From positions 33,621,521 to 33,685,520 of the forward strand of contig OX291544.1 in NCBI GenBank assembly GCA_946406115.1: 64,000 nucleotides of DNA. Direction: 5' to 3'. The notes under the pieces are model-generated. The model was not told the DNA's origin, did not search any database, and worked only from the letters and a program-made list of their open reading frames with translations. Position 1 is the stretch's first letter. Each line of letters starts with the position of its first letter. This stretch comes from Apoda limacodes. Its lineage: Eukaryota > Arthropoda > Insecta > Lepidoptera > Limacodidae. The position numbers and the translations under genes were made by a program. This document shows, one piece after another, positions 9,369-21,777 of this stretch.

Positions 9369-10155
9369 CAGACACAAAGTGGGCGCGGGTGCGTGTGCGG
9401 GGACGGGCGCGGGCGCGGGCGCACGGGTCTTGGCACCGATTCGGCCACATCGTCAGCACTCTAGATACTGGCGGTTCAGACGTAATAAAACATTGAACAG
9501 TTTAATATAATGGATAAAGCAGACATTTATTTTTTATGGAAAATTCATACCTTTAATGGAAAATAACTTATGTAAAATCAGGAATACATAATATGGGTAC
9601 ATTAACACGATTTATGCTGATTTAAGGTTACATCCTGAAAATTTTTATAAATATACAAAAATGTCTATAAGTACCTTAGATAACAATTTAAATAAAATAG
9701 GCAAACGATTATGATGTAAATTCCTCCGAATTTATTTCCATTTTTGAGGCATCTTGATTAAAAATGGTTTATCTTACCCGCCAGTAACGAGCGACTAAAC
9801 AGACTTCACGCACCATCCGTGTGCTTAGTGTGAGTTTTTGCGTATTTGTAACTCAACTATCGCGTTCGTGTATTCATTAAAAGTCCTATGAAAAAAAAAC
9901 CTTCTCAAAACATGTCCGCTAGAGGCACTCCTTCATTTTCATATGTGTATATCGTTGCCGCGAACGCGATAGTAGAGTTAAAAACTCACACTAGGCACAC
10001 CGGTGTGGCCGATACAAGCGGCTTGTACGGGAGAAACCTAGTCGCTCACCCGCGCTCATGGCCGGGACTGTAACAGCCAGGTGCGTCACGATCGGTGTGT
10101 TTGTGAAGCGCGATTTTATATGTTAAAACTTGACTTGACGCCCGCTTTGTGTCTG
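9369..10155. mobile_element. Candidate inverted-repeat element (MITE or foldback type)
   Basis: The outer ends are cagacacaaagtgggcg (9369-9385) and its reverse complement cgcccgctttgtgtctg (10139-10155), with one mismatch in 17. Nested inside are longer imperfect arms: 9821-9868 (agtgtgagttttt ... actatcgcgttcg) against 9960-9998, and gagcgacta at 9788 against tagtcgctc near 10041. No transposase is present. No clear target duplication was found, so superfamily is undetermined. The frame at 9888-10073 is a by-product of the inverted arms. Confidence 0.5.
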
Positions 10156-11250
10156 TTTTTATACGTGACTAGATATTGTGTAAACAATAAGGTTTCTGAC
10201 TACATTAAGAAAATAGTTTGATCTCCGGAAAGCTATAGCTAAAGAACGTACCATAATTTGTATTAATACAAAGTAATAAATATTTTATTACTTTTGTGTA
10301 ACTTGACGGGCGTAAATATATAGCTTTAGACCAACAATAATATTTAATTAGTAAAATTAATTAAAGTCTATTTGATTAATTTACATTTGATAAAATCGAT
10401 AGTTTTTTGTAGTAGAGTTGTGTCGTATCCATATAAAGACAACAGCTTCTCCATCACGAGCACATTTAGCTATCTCTATCTAAATGTAAACAATCTGGTC
10501 TGCGTCGGTTTCAACAGCCGCCAGCCGCCAGCCGGCCGCGGAATGTCCTCCGCGCGACATTACTGTTAGCTCTCCATCGTATCGCCGCCAGCCTACGAGT
10601 ATTTGGCGCGACCTCGCCGGCCTTATCGCTCCTTACGATTACCAAGATATTTGTTATCCTTTGACGACATACATTTCTAGATAGTGAGAATTTAAAATCG
10701 CAGACCGAGAGGTTAAATTTCAAACACATGCTAATCTTCTAAAAAGCTGTTTGTAGTTGTTGTCGTCGTTGTTTTTGAGGCTGTGTGTGTTAGTTTGTTA
10801 GTTTGCTAGTTTGATTTATGAATTAATTGAAAGTTAAGTTAACCTAAGAGTTATTATTTTGACTATAGATGTTTTTAAGAATGTTACAAATTGATTTTAC
10901 TAAAATCTGAATAACTTTTACGTGGAAACCTTCTAATTGAGCATTTTCATGAATCAGTTTAGGTACCTATATTAAAACGAATTTTACATATATTTAGTCA
11001 GTCGAAGTAAGCTCAGTCTCTTGGCAACATGCGCCACCGGGGGCGCAAAAAAAATCTACTCCTTAGTTCAATGTACGCAAAGCCGATCATGACAGATTTT
11101 TTATTGCTCATACCGCAGTTCGGTTCCAGGGTTAAATTTATTAATTAATCAAATACTCTAATGACTTTCAAACTAAACTAAAAAGTTATAACTGCGGCAC
11201 AATTCTGTTTAAACTGCTGCAGTTTCCAGAGTTGTTGATGTTTCCCGGGC
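10156..11250. other. Stretch without recognisable gene
   Basis: AT-rich, with one CpG-rich patch at 10510-10625 (cagccgccagccgccagccg). The two short opposed frames across that patch have no recognisable domain. Confidence 0.4.
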
Positions 11251-11255
11251 ATTTT

Positions 11256-11415
11256 AGTGTAGTTACTGTAGTACAGTGTAGTTACTTTAGTACAGTGTAG
11301 TTACTGTAGTACAGTGTAGTTACTGTAGTACAGTGTAGTTACTGTAGTACAGTGTAGTTACTGTGATATGTAGTTACTGTGGTGCAGTTTAGTTACTGTA
11401 GTTCAGTGTAGTTAG
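11256..11415. repeat. 19-bp tandem repeat, about 8 copies
   Basis: Unit agtgtagttactgtagtac, nearly perfect in the first six copies and decaying to the right. Confidence 0.9.
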
Positions 11416-11949
11416 TATCTTTATGCTAAGTCAAAGAAACATATTACAATAAGCTGCCTATATTTTTCCGGTTTACTATCGGCCATACCTATACATTCCG
11501 ACAGCTAGTTAATTACAAAAAAGCTGTTTCCTGTGAAATATATGTTCAATGGAATAAAATGAAGTAATTTTTAGTTAATTATTTATTATATCACTATTTC
11601 TTTTGTCATGTCATCTAAGTGGATGTAACGCACAGCCACACCCGAGGCCATGGTCAACCGTACGAATTAAAAATGTTATTTACCAAGCACTTTACGTAGT
11701 TATCGGTTATAGACGGCAATTATAGGTTAAATAATGGCTAAAGATCGCGAACGTAACAAGTTATTAACTAGGTACATCGGTCACTTTACATTTTTTCTCT
11801 AATCGTCAGTAATTACACTTTTAGTCCATAAGTATTATAAAGGTTTCATAAAACTTTTATAATACAGAAAAAAGTTAAATATGAGAGTACAGTTATAGAT
11901 TCAAAAGAGATCGCAGACACTTTAAGACAATAACCCGTCATAGAAAGTA

Positions 11950-12238
11950 AAAAATCGGCCAAGTGCGAGTCGGACTCGCGCACGAAGGGTTCGTACCATT
12001 ACCTACAAAAACGAGCAAAAAATTACATATGTTGTATGGGAGCCCCTTAAATATTTTTTTTTCTGTTTTTTATTGTATTTGTCGTTATAGCGGCAACAGA
12101 AATACATCTTCTGTGAAAATTTCAACTGTCTAACTATAACGGTTCATGAGATACAGCCTGGTGACAGACGGACGGACGGACAGCGAAGCCTTAGTAATAG
12201 GGTTCCTTATTACATTTCAGGTACGGAACCCTAAAAAA
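11950..12238 (+). mobile_element. (GTCY)n MITE, copy 1 (most complete)
   Basis: Starts aaaaatcggccaagtgcgag then tcggactcgcgcacgaaggg. It contains 'gtatgggagcccctt', 'gagatacagcctggtgacag' and the microsatellite gacggacggacggacag. It ends tacggaaccctaaaaaa. The gaagggttcgta and tacggaaccct ends are partly inverted. This matches the described lepidopteran class of MITE-like elements that carry hitchhiking (GTCY)n microsatellites. Other copies are near 14430, 39440 and 57340, with a remnant near 30480. Confidence 0.75.
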
Positions 12239-12698
12239 GAAAATTTCTTTAGTCACGTTGAGTACGTTGAGTTTTGAATGGGGTAAAGGCTTCGAAATTG
12301 CGGGTTTTTGTTACATTTTTTAAGAAAAGGTTTTAACATTATCGTGTATAGCAAAGCTATTGTTTAAAAGTTCGTATTATTAAAAAAAATATTTTCAAAA
12401 AATACTAATGTTTTATTTTTAAAATAAATCTCTAAACATGTCCTTTGTTTTTTATGCAAAGTTTTTGTTTATAAGTCTTCCGTTTGGAGAAATAATTAAC
12501 ACGACATGTCCGCAGTTAGTTAGACTTGTAGTTGACCAGTTCCAGGGCCAGCAGCCGCAGCCGCAGCCGCAGCCAGTCCGTGATATGAACTCGTTATGTG
12601 ATTGTCATCGATTTTATATATGCGTGCCAATTTTAGGTTCATTGTAACACACTACAATTGATATAGATAGGTTATACTTAAGAAAATGTTATTATACA
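12239..12698. other. Stretch without recognisable gene
   Basis: AT-rich. A short (cagccg)n run at 12550-12573 lies in a 69-codon frame with no recognisable domain. Confidence 0.4.
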
Positions 12699-13072
12699 GA
12701 TATCCTTATTTCTTCCATTAAAGTTTGTCTCCACATACACTTAAACATATATCCTTATTGTTCCCAATAAAGTTTGTCTCCACATACACTTAAACATATA
12801 TCCTTATTGTTCCCAATAAAGTTTGTCTCCACATACACTTAAACATATATCCTTATTGTTCCCAATAAAGTTTGTCTCCACATACACTTAAACATATATC
12901 CTTATTGTTCCCAATAAAGTTTGTCTCCACATACACTTAAACATATATCCTTATTGTTCCCAATAAAGTTTGTCTCCACATACACTTAAACATATATCCT
13001 TATTGTTCCCAATAAAGTTTGTCTCTACATCTACTACATAGATATTCATATTGTTCCCAATAAAGATTGTCC
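12699..13072. repeat. 49-bp tandem repeat, about 7.5 copies
   Basis: Unit core 'ttgttcccaataaagtttgt' followed by ctccacatacacttaaac. Internal copies are almost identical and the outer ones have decayed. Every unit carries aataaa, which makes repeated polyadenylation-like words by chance. Confidence 0.93.
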
Positions 13073-13228
13073 TAATTTTTCATTTTAAAATAGTTCTTTG
13101 AAATAATATGTTTGTTCACAGTGGTTCAGAATACTAAAATTTAAGATTAAAAAAACAAAGACCTGCATATTGTAAATTTACCTGCATATAGTAATTATTA
13201 GTCATTTTTAAGAACTCATTACAATCAA

Positions 13229-13475
13229 ATATATATATATATATATATATGTAGCCACAAAGAACGATGGAAGTCCTTGGAGGAGGCTTTTAATCAAAGG
13301 GGGTCCCTTAATATAAACCCAATACAAACCACATAAAATTATCAAAATCAAAACTAGTTAATTAATATAATATGATCATTGTTAAAAAAATTATAGTTGT
13401 CATATTTTTGTACCTTATTAAGCAGATTTTATTGCATGTCGTATGGAATTAAATAAAGATTTATTATTTTCTATT
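13229..13475 (+). mobile_element. LINE 3'-terminal fragment preceded by (AT)n
   Basis: (AT)n at 13229-13250 leads into agaacgatggaagtccttgg, which reads KERWKSLEEAF then a stop. This is the usual C-terminal tail of an RTE-like LINE polymerase in insects. A short 3' UTR follows and ends aataaagatttatta near 13455. Only the last few dozen codons remain. Confidence 0.5.
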
Positions 13476-13479
13476 ATGT

Positions 13480-14430
13480 TGTAATAACAGTGTTGTTTAC
13501 TAAAAACAAGTAAAATTTAATGGAATGCAAATAACGTATAAACACGCTTACAATCACCGTTTAATTACACCGATACGAGATGGTCGTGATGAAGATCTGT
13601 GATGCGAAGCGCACGGTTGATAATAACTGGTCAGTGTACCTGGTAGATGAAGGAAGGGCTGAGGTGGATAGGACGTCACATATCTGTTCAGCTCAGGCTT
13701 TCTAATCGTTGAGCGGTGGTAAAGGGGAATCCCCCGCCAGGTGAGGAGTTATACCTGGAGAATGCCTTGTCAAACGTTTTCGATGTCGCGATGTAAGACG
13801 CGTGGCGTCAACCGTAATTCGTAGCAGTACGATATGATGTTTGTTATTTGTAAACTACACTTATTCTTAGAAAGGTGTTTGTAAACGTTAATTGGCCTTC
13901 ATTGTAATGACAAGTAGTGTTTTATCTGCCTACTTTAATAAAACTTTTTGTAATCTTTAGTAAACTTTATATGTTGATATTAATTACGCTACTTATAAAT
14001 ACAAGGAAAGTTTTATAGGATTTGTATAATTCTGTAATCTGAAGTACAAATAATTAATTACGGTAATGAATGAAACTATTTTGTTGTTATTATTTTATGG
14101 AATTAATAAAATATATTTAAATTTATAATGTTTTGTAATTTCCAGAAAAAAAATTTTGAAATTAATAAAATTTAGTATTAACCCATTTTAATAAACAGTT
14201 TTTTTAATGGTTTCTGGTTTCTTGCTTTTCAAGTAATTAATGCACAGGAAGGCATTTTAAATATTTTTGCGCAGCTACCACGCAGCTACACACAGCGATG
14301 TAGTCCGCGAAGAACTAAATGAGTTTTGGAGTAAATTGAGTGTCTGCTCATGATCGTGGCACGCTCGTCGTGCTTACATCGCATTTCTACTGTGTAGTCT
14401 TATAATGTTCTGTGCGTTTTACAATAGCGC
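13480..14430. other. Stretch without recognisable gene
   Basis: 13560-13830 is of mixed composition with no domain visible on either strand. The rest is AT-rich. Confidence 0.4.
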
Positions 14431-14663
14431 AAAACCACAAAAATGTATTTCTTGTATGGGTTCCTTGTACCCCTCTTACATTTTAAAGTTTGTAATTTTT
14501 TTCGGAAGTCCTCATAATAAGACGTATTCTCTGAAAATTTAAGTTTCTACCTACTAGTTTTAAGTATAGAGCCTATTAATAATTGGACGGACAGACAGAC
14601 AGGCAACGTAGGCTTAGTATTATGAGGTTCCATTAGCAGCCTTTGGATACGAAACCCTAAAAA
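14430..14663 (+). mobile_element. (GTCY)n MITE, copy 2 (degenerate)
   Basis: Contains cttgtatgggttccttgtac, the microsatellite ggacggacagacagacaggc (14584-14603), 'cttagtattatgaggttcc' and the end gaaaccctaaaaat. The left end with the aagtgcgagtcg motif is missing. Confidence 0.6.
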
Positions 14664-14990
14664 TAACTTTATAGGTGAATATTTATAAAAAATTAAAACC
14701 AAAAAACAGGACAAGAACGTTCACAACACTACTTTTTTGAAACGACTAGCCAAGTTCATCTTTTAAGCTGAAGCAAGATAGAAGAGAGAGGAGAAGTGAT
14801 GGCTCAGAAGGTAACAAATCACTTGTTTTGTGCTTACAATGATAATATTTATTACTTACATTTTTACAATTAAAAATAGCAAAAAAGTCACAAATCCTTT
14901 TGGATTTGGCTTTAAAAACAATTAGAGCCATGCTTAGTGTTGCTTTGCGTGATTAAATTTGAAATAAAGAAATTTGCCGAAGGACCAATG

Positions 14991-16300
14991 TTGTAATATT
15001 GAACTTAATTCACTTAACAGGCAGTTTCCATCTTCCCCAGTGTCTTTGTCAGAGTCCACTAAAAATCAAACCCTTAACTACTTAGCTGAGTTACTACTAA
15101 CACAGTGCGAAGCCTTTCATCTACAATACAACCCATATAGGAAATCTTCTATCTTTAACTTCTACAGCCGCTGGTCATGATGAACCAAGCCGCCGTCTGC
15201 TATCTCCTATTATCACTGAGCTTCTGTCAATACTTACTCATTTTTTTAATTACAGGCTAGAATTAAGCATACTTGCTTCTCTTAACGTATCTGATTCTGC
15301 TATTAATTGGTTCAATTCTTATCTTCGAGGACGCTCGCAATGTATACGAAACGGTCAATTATATTCAGATTGGTGTGACTTCTCAGCTGGCGTACCTCAA
15401 GATGGTGTTCTTTCTCCTCTTATGTTTTCTATATTTATTAATTCCATCTCTTATGTTATTTCTTCACTCTACCATATTTATGCTGATGATTCGCAGCTTT
15501 ACCGACACAGTCACGTCTCTGATATCTCTAATGCTGTAAATCTTATAAATAATTATATGCAAAACATATATAATTGGGCTAATTCATTTTGTCTGCTTTT
15601 CAATCCATCAAAATCTTAATGTATGATTATTGGCAGTAGATACATGACTACTTTAGCCTCTATGCCAATCCCTCTAATAATGTATAATGATAAAGTTGCC
15701 TTAATAGTCGACATAGCTAAAAATCTTGGGCTTACTATGGACTCCAACTTATCTTGGAATGCACATGTAGCTGATTTATCTAAAAGAGTCCATTTCACTC
15801 TACACTCATTAAGGCGCTTGCAAAACTTTATCCCCACTAACTAAAATTACACTAACTCAAACTTTAATACTTCCTCTTTAAGACTATGTATGATACTTGG
15901 ACGTCAATAAGGTGCTATTCAACAAACTTGAAGGTCTTCAAAACCTATGCATTTGCAATGTGTACGGTTTACGCAAATATGACCATATCTCCAATATCAG
16001 AACTAAACTCAAGTGGCTCCCAATGCGCTTCCGAATACTCATACTTTATCCCTTCTTTATAACATTCTCTATAAGCCTTGTAGTCCTTTATATTTACGTG
16101 AAATATTTAATTTCATGACTTCTTCAAATCAACCCTTGAGACCAGTTACTTCACAATTATTAAAAATACTACGCAACTTGACTGACTTTTATAATATTTA
16201 TTTTCTGTTTCGGCAGCTATTCTGTGGAATTCTCTACCGCATACGTTTAGAGATAGTTCATTGACTGAAATTTTTAAAAAACGCTTAAAATAGCACTATT
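14991..16300 (+). pseudogene. Jockey-like LINE polymerase remnant with internal deletion
   Basis: Starts in the linker between endonuclease and RT (NIELNSLNRQF, SLSESTKNQTLNYLAELLL). At about 15270 it jumps from the N-terminal RT region (FFNYRLELSI) directly to LASLNVSDSAINWFNSYLRG, so the fingers and first palm motif, with its catalytic Asp, are deleted. It continues with GVPQDGVLSPLMFSIFIN, the intact catalytic motif YADDSQLY (about 15478-15500), NLGLTMDSNLSWNAHV and LQNLCICNVYGLRKYDHIS. Stops and frameshifts occur near 15617, 15842 and 16119. The 3' part reads ILWNSLPHTFRDSSLTEIFK. Arm 14991-15270 is inverted at 17456-17735. Confidence 0.82.
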
Positions 16301-16329
16301 TGAGGAACACTTAAAAATATAAAAAATAA

Positions 16330-17375
16330 TTTTAATACCATCGAACGCTATGTCAGTTATTTTATATACCTACTTATTTTAAAAATAATTTCTCTTTTAT
16401 CTTGTACATAATTATGTATTTATGTAATTAATTTATTTGTGTCTGGGTTTGCGAGAAGAAATTTCTGGTATTATATTCTGTCTTGAATTATAATTTATGG
16501 TAATATTTGTTTTTTTACGATAAAGGATTAAAATAAAAAGGAATGTCCCCTGACAGGAAAGTTAAGTTCCAATTTAATGAAACTGCGAAGGGCACATGTT
16601 GTATGTATAGAAACATTTCTCGGCTCTAAACTTCTTCAGCTGTAGTTTTTATGCCTATTCAATTGTCTTCCTATTACTTTCTCTTCTTTTAAGTGGTATT
16701 TCACTAATAAACAGTATTTTTATAAGATTTAATAGTATTTTTTGGGCAAGGAACAGAACTGCACAGAAGAATTTCTTACAAAAACTTTTTGGCCTCTTAA
16801 CTTTTATGGAATATTCACGGCTAAAATTGTTTTTTTTTTATAATATTTAAATTGAGCCTTCTTCTAATATGCTGAAATGGGATAATAAGTCTACTCGATA
16901 TACGTTTTGACTTTTCTAACCAGAGTTTTTAAACATCAGTTCCCGGTTTTTAGTTGTGTGATAATTCGATACTTTCCCGCATTGAAACAATCCTTTCGTA
17001 GTAAGCTTACAAGGACGTGTTAAATAAGCTAAAACTGTATCTCTGCTTTATCTCTGCGTTATCTCCGTACCTGTGAAATTGAAGTTAATTTTATACAAAT
17101 ATATTTTGATAGATGTACAACCATACAAAGGGACAATTATTTACCGGTTTTTCTTCTAGTGACATGATTAATTCTCTCTCCCAATTTATCTATTTCCAAA
17201 TTAATTTACATCACAAGCTCACAAACAAAAATTATATTCACCGATTTAAAATTTAAAAGGCTTGGATACACGTCTTTGAGCCATAGACCAATAACAAAAG
17301 TTCATCGATTAACTGGTTCTCAGTTAATTATTGGTTCTACGAGCGATGTGGCCTACCCGCCTACCCCTTTACTTT
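16330..17375. other. AT-rich stretch between the inverted LINE arms
   Basis: It probably includes the LINE 3' UTR up to about 16500. Nothing else is recognised. Confidence 0.35.
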
Positions 17376-17870
17376 ACTTTGCTAACTTTTTGAGCTATCC
17401 GCGGAAGATTTGGGTTAAGGAACGCGCATGCGACTTTTACCATATGTTGGAAAAGATGCTTAATTCTAGCCTGTAATTAAAAAAATGAGTAAGTATTGAC
17501 AGAAGCTCAGTGATAATAGGAGATAGCAGACGGAGGCTTGGTTCATCATGACCAGCGGCTGTAGAAGTTAAAGATAGAAGACTTCCTATATGGGTTGTAT
17601 TGTAGATGAAAGGCTTTGCACTGTTTTAGTAGTAAATCAGCTAAGTAGTTAAGGGTTTGATTTTTAGTGGACTCTGACAAAGACACTGGGGAAAATGAAA
17701 ACTGCCTGTTAAGTGAATTAAGTTCAATATTACAATTTATAGTATTAGAAGTTTTCCGGATACCAATAGATTTAAGAAATTTCCAAAGCTGTGAATAATT
17801 TAAATTTTGAATAGAATTAGATATGTGTTGTCTTTTAGCGTCCCAGACAGGATATTTGGAAGACTAGAAA
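17376..17870 (-). pseudogene. Jockey-like LINE fragment, inverted copy
   Basis: Read on the minus strand it gives NSIQNLNYSQLWKFLKSIGI, then the same linker as the copy at 14991 (SLSESTKNQTLNYLA), then FFNYRLELSIFSNIW. After this it runs on into the RT fingers (KSHARSLTQIF with a stop), which the plus-strand copy has lost. 17456-17735 is the inverted counterpart of 14991-15270, differing at only a few positions. Both ends are truncated. Confidence 0.78.
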
Positions 17871-18255
17871 AACATATTAAAAAGCAAACAATTTTAGTAA
17901 CAAAATCAAATCATTAATATTTTTCCAATATGTTAATGTCAAAAATATTGGAATTGACTGGAATGTGTATGATATTAAAGAACTACTAAATAACCTGAAA
18001 ATTCATGGATACAAAAATCAAAAAGAATCCATCTCTCTTTTGAAATGGGTCCGACTCTTTTGAAATAAGTCAAACTGCGTCAAACCAATCTTTTTTAAAG
18101 TTATTTCAATGAAACGCAATTCCTGAGGATTTATTATTGTAATACTTCTTAAGTAATATATTTTTTTAAATCTTATAATTACTTAATAAAATAAAAATAT
18201 ACAGTTTAACAAAAGTTTTTATTTGAATGTTTTAATATACTTTCACGGAAAATTA

Positions 18256-18298
18256 TACGCAGGTATAATATATATATATATATATATATACCTGCGTA
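18256..18298. repeat. Palindrome with (AT)n centre
   Basis: tacgcaggta (18256-18265) and tacctgcgta (18289-18298) enclose an (AT)n run, giving a 43-bp cruciform-prone block. Confidence 0.8.
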
Positions 18299-18315
18299 CC
18301 GTACAGACGTCGTAT

Positions 18316-18513
18316 GAGGCCGATCGCACATTACAAGAAATTTCCGAGAGAAAAATTCTCGCGCGCGCCGAACGCGCACTCCGTGCATGCATTTTGTACT
18401 AGACCCCGCACACTGTAAGAAAATTTCTCATGACAAAATGTATGCACAGAGTGCCCGTGCGGCGCGTACGAGAATTTTCTTTCGGAAATTTCTCGTAGTA
18501 TGTGGCCGGCCTG
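18316..18513. mobile_element. Foldback MITE with about 80-bp inverted arms
   Basis: Left arm 18318-18398 and right arm 18432-18511 are imperfect reverse complements, sharing agaaatttccga, aaaattctcg, cgcgccg, gcactc.gtgcat and cattttgt. The spacer (cgcacactgtaagaaaattt) repeats part of the arm start. The ends (gaggccg / cggcctg) look hAT-like, but no 8-bp target duplication is evident. Confidence 0.7.
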
Positions 18514-18824
18514 TCGCCTGCCGCTTTAGAACGCTAAGCGAAGAGGACGAAAATATATAAATAGGCTTCTGAATTATTAATTAATTAAGAAAGTCATAAA
18601 AACTGCCACTTTTTGTGAAAAAAAATCCGCCTTTGCCTCATTTGCAACAAAGGATAGGTGTTGTGACCTTTCTTGTTGGCTGAAACCCCATTGGCCTCAG
18701 TGTTAGAATTAAATGGCCCATAAACTTACAAGCAATTCTACAATACCATCTCCTCAATCAAGGAGCTCATCAATGACACACTTTAGCTCCAGGAACCATT
18801 TAAATATACTATACGTCTGCGTTT

Positions 18825-19010
18825 GCAGCAACTACTTGCAGTGCTAGTCACTTCCTGACTAGGTGTCTTGGTCCTAGTGCTAATGCAGCAACTACTTGCA
18901 GTTCTAGTCACTTCCTGACTAGGTGTCCTGGTCCTAGTGCTAATGCAGCTACTACTTGCAGTGCTAGTCCCTTCCTGACTAGGTGTCCTGGTCCTAGTGC
19001 TAATGCAGCA
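18825..19010. repeat. 60-bp tandem repeat, 3 copies
   Basis: Copies start at 18825, 18885 and 18945 with gcagcaactacttgcagt; each contains cttcctgactaggtgt and ends gtcctagtgctaat. Since 60 is a multiple of three, the minus strand shows a repetitive frame (ISTRTRTPSQE) that is not a gene. Confidence 0.93.
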
Positions 19011-21770
19011 ACCCCCCGCCGCCGCATCTGCCTGTCTGAACGTGATAAAGTCAAAAACTACCAAATGCATTTTCATATGGTTTTCACCAATGGATGAAGT
19101 GATTTATGAGAAAGATTTAAGTATATAATTCATTACAGTTTTGTATAAAACTATGGAACCCTAAAAAAATGTATAAAACAAGATAATTTTTGTCAGCCAT
19201 CCGCACCGGTTCTCCGCGGTGTACCCCGGACTATTTTCCCTGTCAGTTCGTCTGTGTACATTGTAAATCTTTCATTCATCATACTTTAATCGAAAACAAG
19301 ATCAAAACGTGTATCTGTAAGAGCCTCGAGTTTATTGAATGGAACAGAAAGAGTCGATGCATCTTGTTGCAGGGAGAGGAAAAGGGATGGCGATAAGATT
19401 ACTGTAGGATTCGATTTCTTTTCAAGATCGATACACAATAAATCTTTAGAATGTTTTCTTTTTGTGGTGTTGTCGGATAAGTACGCCGGCCGTGAAGCGG
19501 CTCCCGGGCTTGGCGAGCCGCTAGCTGACGACCCGGCCCTGTTCTGGTTTATGCCTCTGAACATTCTTTATTTATTGTAACTTCGCATTTATGGTTTCAC
19601 TGCTTTTGAATTTAATACTAGCAATAATATTTGTAATATCGCTGGTGACAATCCCTATAACTTTTTATTGCTCAAATACATTCAGTCTTATTTATTCTTT
19701 GCATTTAGTAGAATTCCATAAACACACAAATTGAAAAGCAACGATTTAAAGTTGCATTCCAGTGTCTTATTTAAAATAAAAAAGTCCTAGATACATATAT
19801 TAAACATTAATAAAATGAATATCGGCCTCTGTTAATGATACATTACAATTAAATACATCACACAAAATAACAATATAAAACTATTACTTATACCTTAATT
19901 ATTTTTTTTCATTTCTCATATATAGAATAACATGTCAATACTACAGTTTATTTTTAGTTACTAGTTACATTACGTTCTGGTGAGAAGAAACGACGAAAGA
20001 AACTCTTCAGCAGTCGCTCTTTTAAATTATTATTAATCAATGCAAATTACCAAGTAAATTATGTTAACAAAAAGTTATTTAATTCCATGCATATTAACCA
20101 TCAAGGTAGTCTTTATTGTACTATAGCTATTTAAATAGAGACAAGATTCGGTTTTACAAAATTTTTGAGCATTTTAAAGCTTAATTTACATACTACTTCT
20201 GCAGGGATTTTATTGAGGAATGGGTACATTGTTCTTTGAATTATTTATCTATTTTCTTAGGCCTTGTGTGGATCTGAGCTACTTTTGTTCATTTCTAGTA
20301 TAAAGATTATGAATATTGCTTTTCTTTTTACAATAATCAATATTATCTAATATTTACTAAGACGGTAAGGTTAAAACATCTATTTACCTAAATTTAACTA
20401 TTCTTCAAAGTAAACTGCTGATAACATAAATTTATATAGCAATGTTATTAGTAAGGTGCGTATAAAATATACATAGAATTATTAAAATAAGCGTCTATGA
20501 TTAACTTTAAATGTGCTCTCGTATTACACAGAGTATTAAACCAATGGCTAAACTTATTAAATAGATTAATATTGTAGCAAAATATAGAGTTCGAACGGTA
20601 ATAATAAATGCGTATGGCATCTCGAACTACCAGTTTTGTTATTGCAAAATCTTTAGCACCACACCACTAACCAGCTGCAGAGCTACCGTATAATGGACTA
20701 CCACGCTACCTGACTTACTGGCCAATGACACCACTATAACGGTCGCCATTCACAATCCCACTATCCCGTCAAATGGAGACATCTAAATCCCAAAAACAGA
20801 CCTGACCGACTGTCAAATCCCGTAGGCAAAATATACCGCAACGTAAATTACGGATTTCCGAACACATCGCGCCGCACCATGACTAAACGACAAATCATGC
20901 ATGCATTAACCTGCTTTTCTTGTAGTAAAGCACATAAACAGCACTTTTGTACCATATGCTTATTACCTGTATACCTACAACACCAAGACGGATATAAATT
21001 ATCGATCTACTCTCCATCATTAAAAATCATTAAAATATTTGGCAAATTTCAGTTGGATTTTTGGGAGAAAATGGTTGATGAATACGTACATAATTACATG
21101 TATGAAAATCATTCATAGAATTTGTTAAGGGCATCCCTAAAGTAGGCACCCAGCGCCCATATATACGACATTTCCTATCTTTTTGGGCTATTCCTGGTAT
21201 ACTCTCTGGACAAAGTATACACTTGAAACACCAGGAGCATCACTCGCGCGTTGCCGCAGTTTAACAATCGAATAAAGCAGCAACCTATGCCCCGAGGTGA
21301 AGTACTGCTTCGCTCTGACGTGTACTCTACGTTTTTGCACGCCAGCTACATCTTGTCTTGCAAGTATAGAGGGGTCACGATTTTAGACTTAAGTTTTCGG
21401 TTTTTCTCCATAATGGAACGTGGGATGTTTACACGGCCCGTATAATAAACGTATCCAGTACTGTTATCCGCATAGCAATGTATGTTGTTTATGGACATGT
21501 CACTGATGTACAGCAGCAGCCGAGTAGGAGACAGGACAGAGCATTTATCGTCGCCTTTGCTATGGTTATGCTACATGCCAATGCCTCCTCCTAACTCTCA
21601 ATGGCTAAGTGCCTATCGCTGTGTGAGACTAGAAGATCACCGGTTGACGGAATCGAAAGCCATATTGACGGTCACTGACCAAGTCGTATTGCGCATAGAA
21701 TTTGACATTGCATACATCTATTTACATTAATTATAGGTATAATCTATCCTAAATATTATGTTTTCCCTTC
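19011..21770. other. Stretch without confident gene
   Basis: 19190-19580 is moderately GC-rich with overlapping short frames on both strands. 19975-20040 (gtgagaagaaacgacgaaag, then aaactcttcagcagt) resembles the minus-strand form of a LINE 3' UTR. The 79-codon frame at 20879-21118 has CFSC and CTIC pairs but no recognised domain. Confidence 0.4.
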
Positions 21771-21777
21771 TATCTGC

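Noticed and set aside
18783..19076. 97-codon minus-strand frame with ISTRTRTPSQE repeats
   Set aside because: By-product of the 60-bp tandem repeat.
20879..21118. 79-codon frame with CFSC...CTIC pairs as a zinc-finger protein
   Set aside because: Spacing fits no finger family I know, and nothing else supports a gene.
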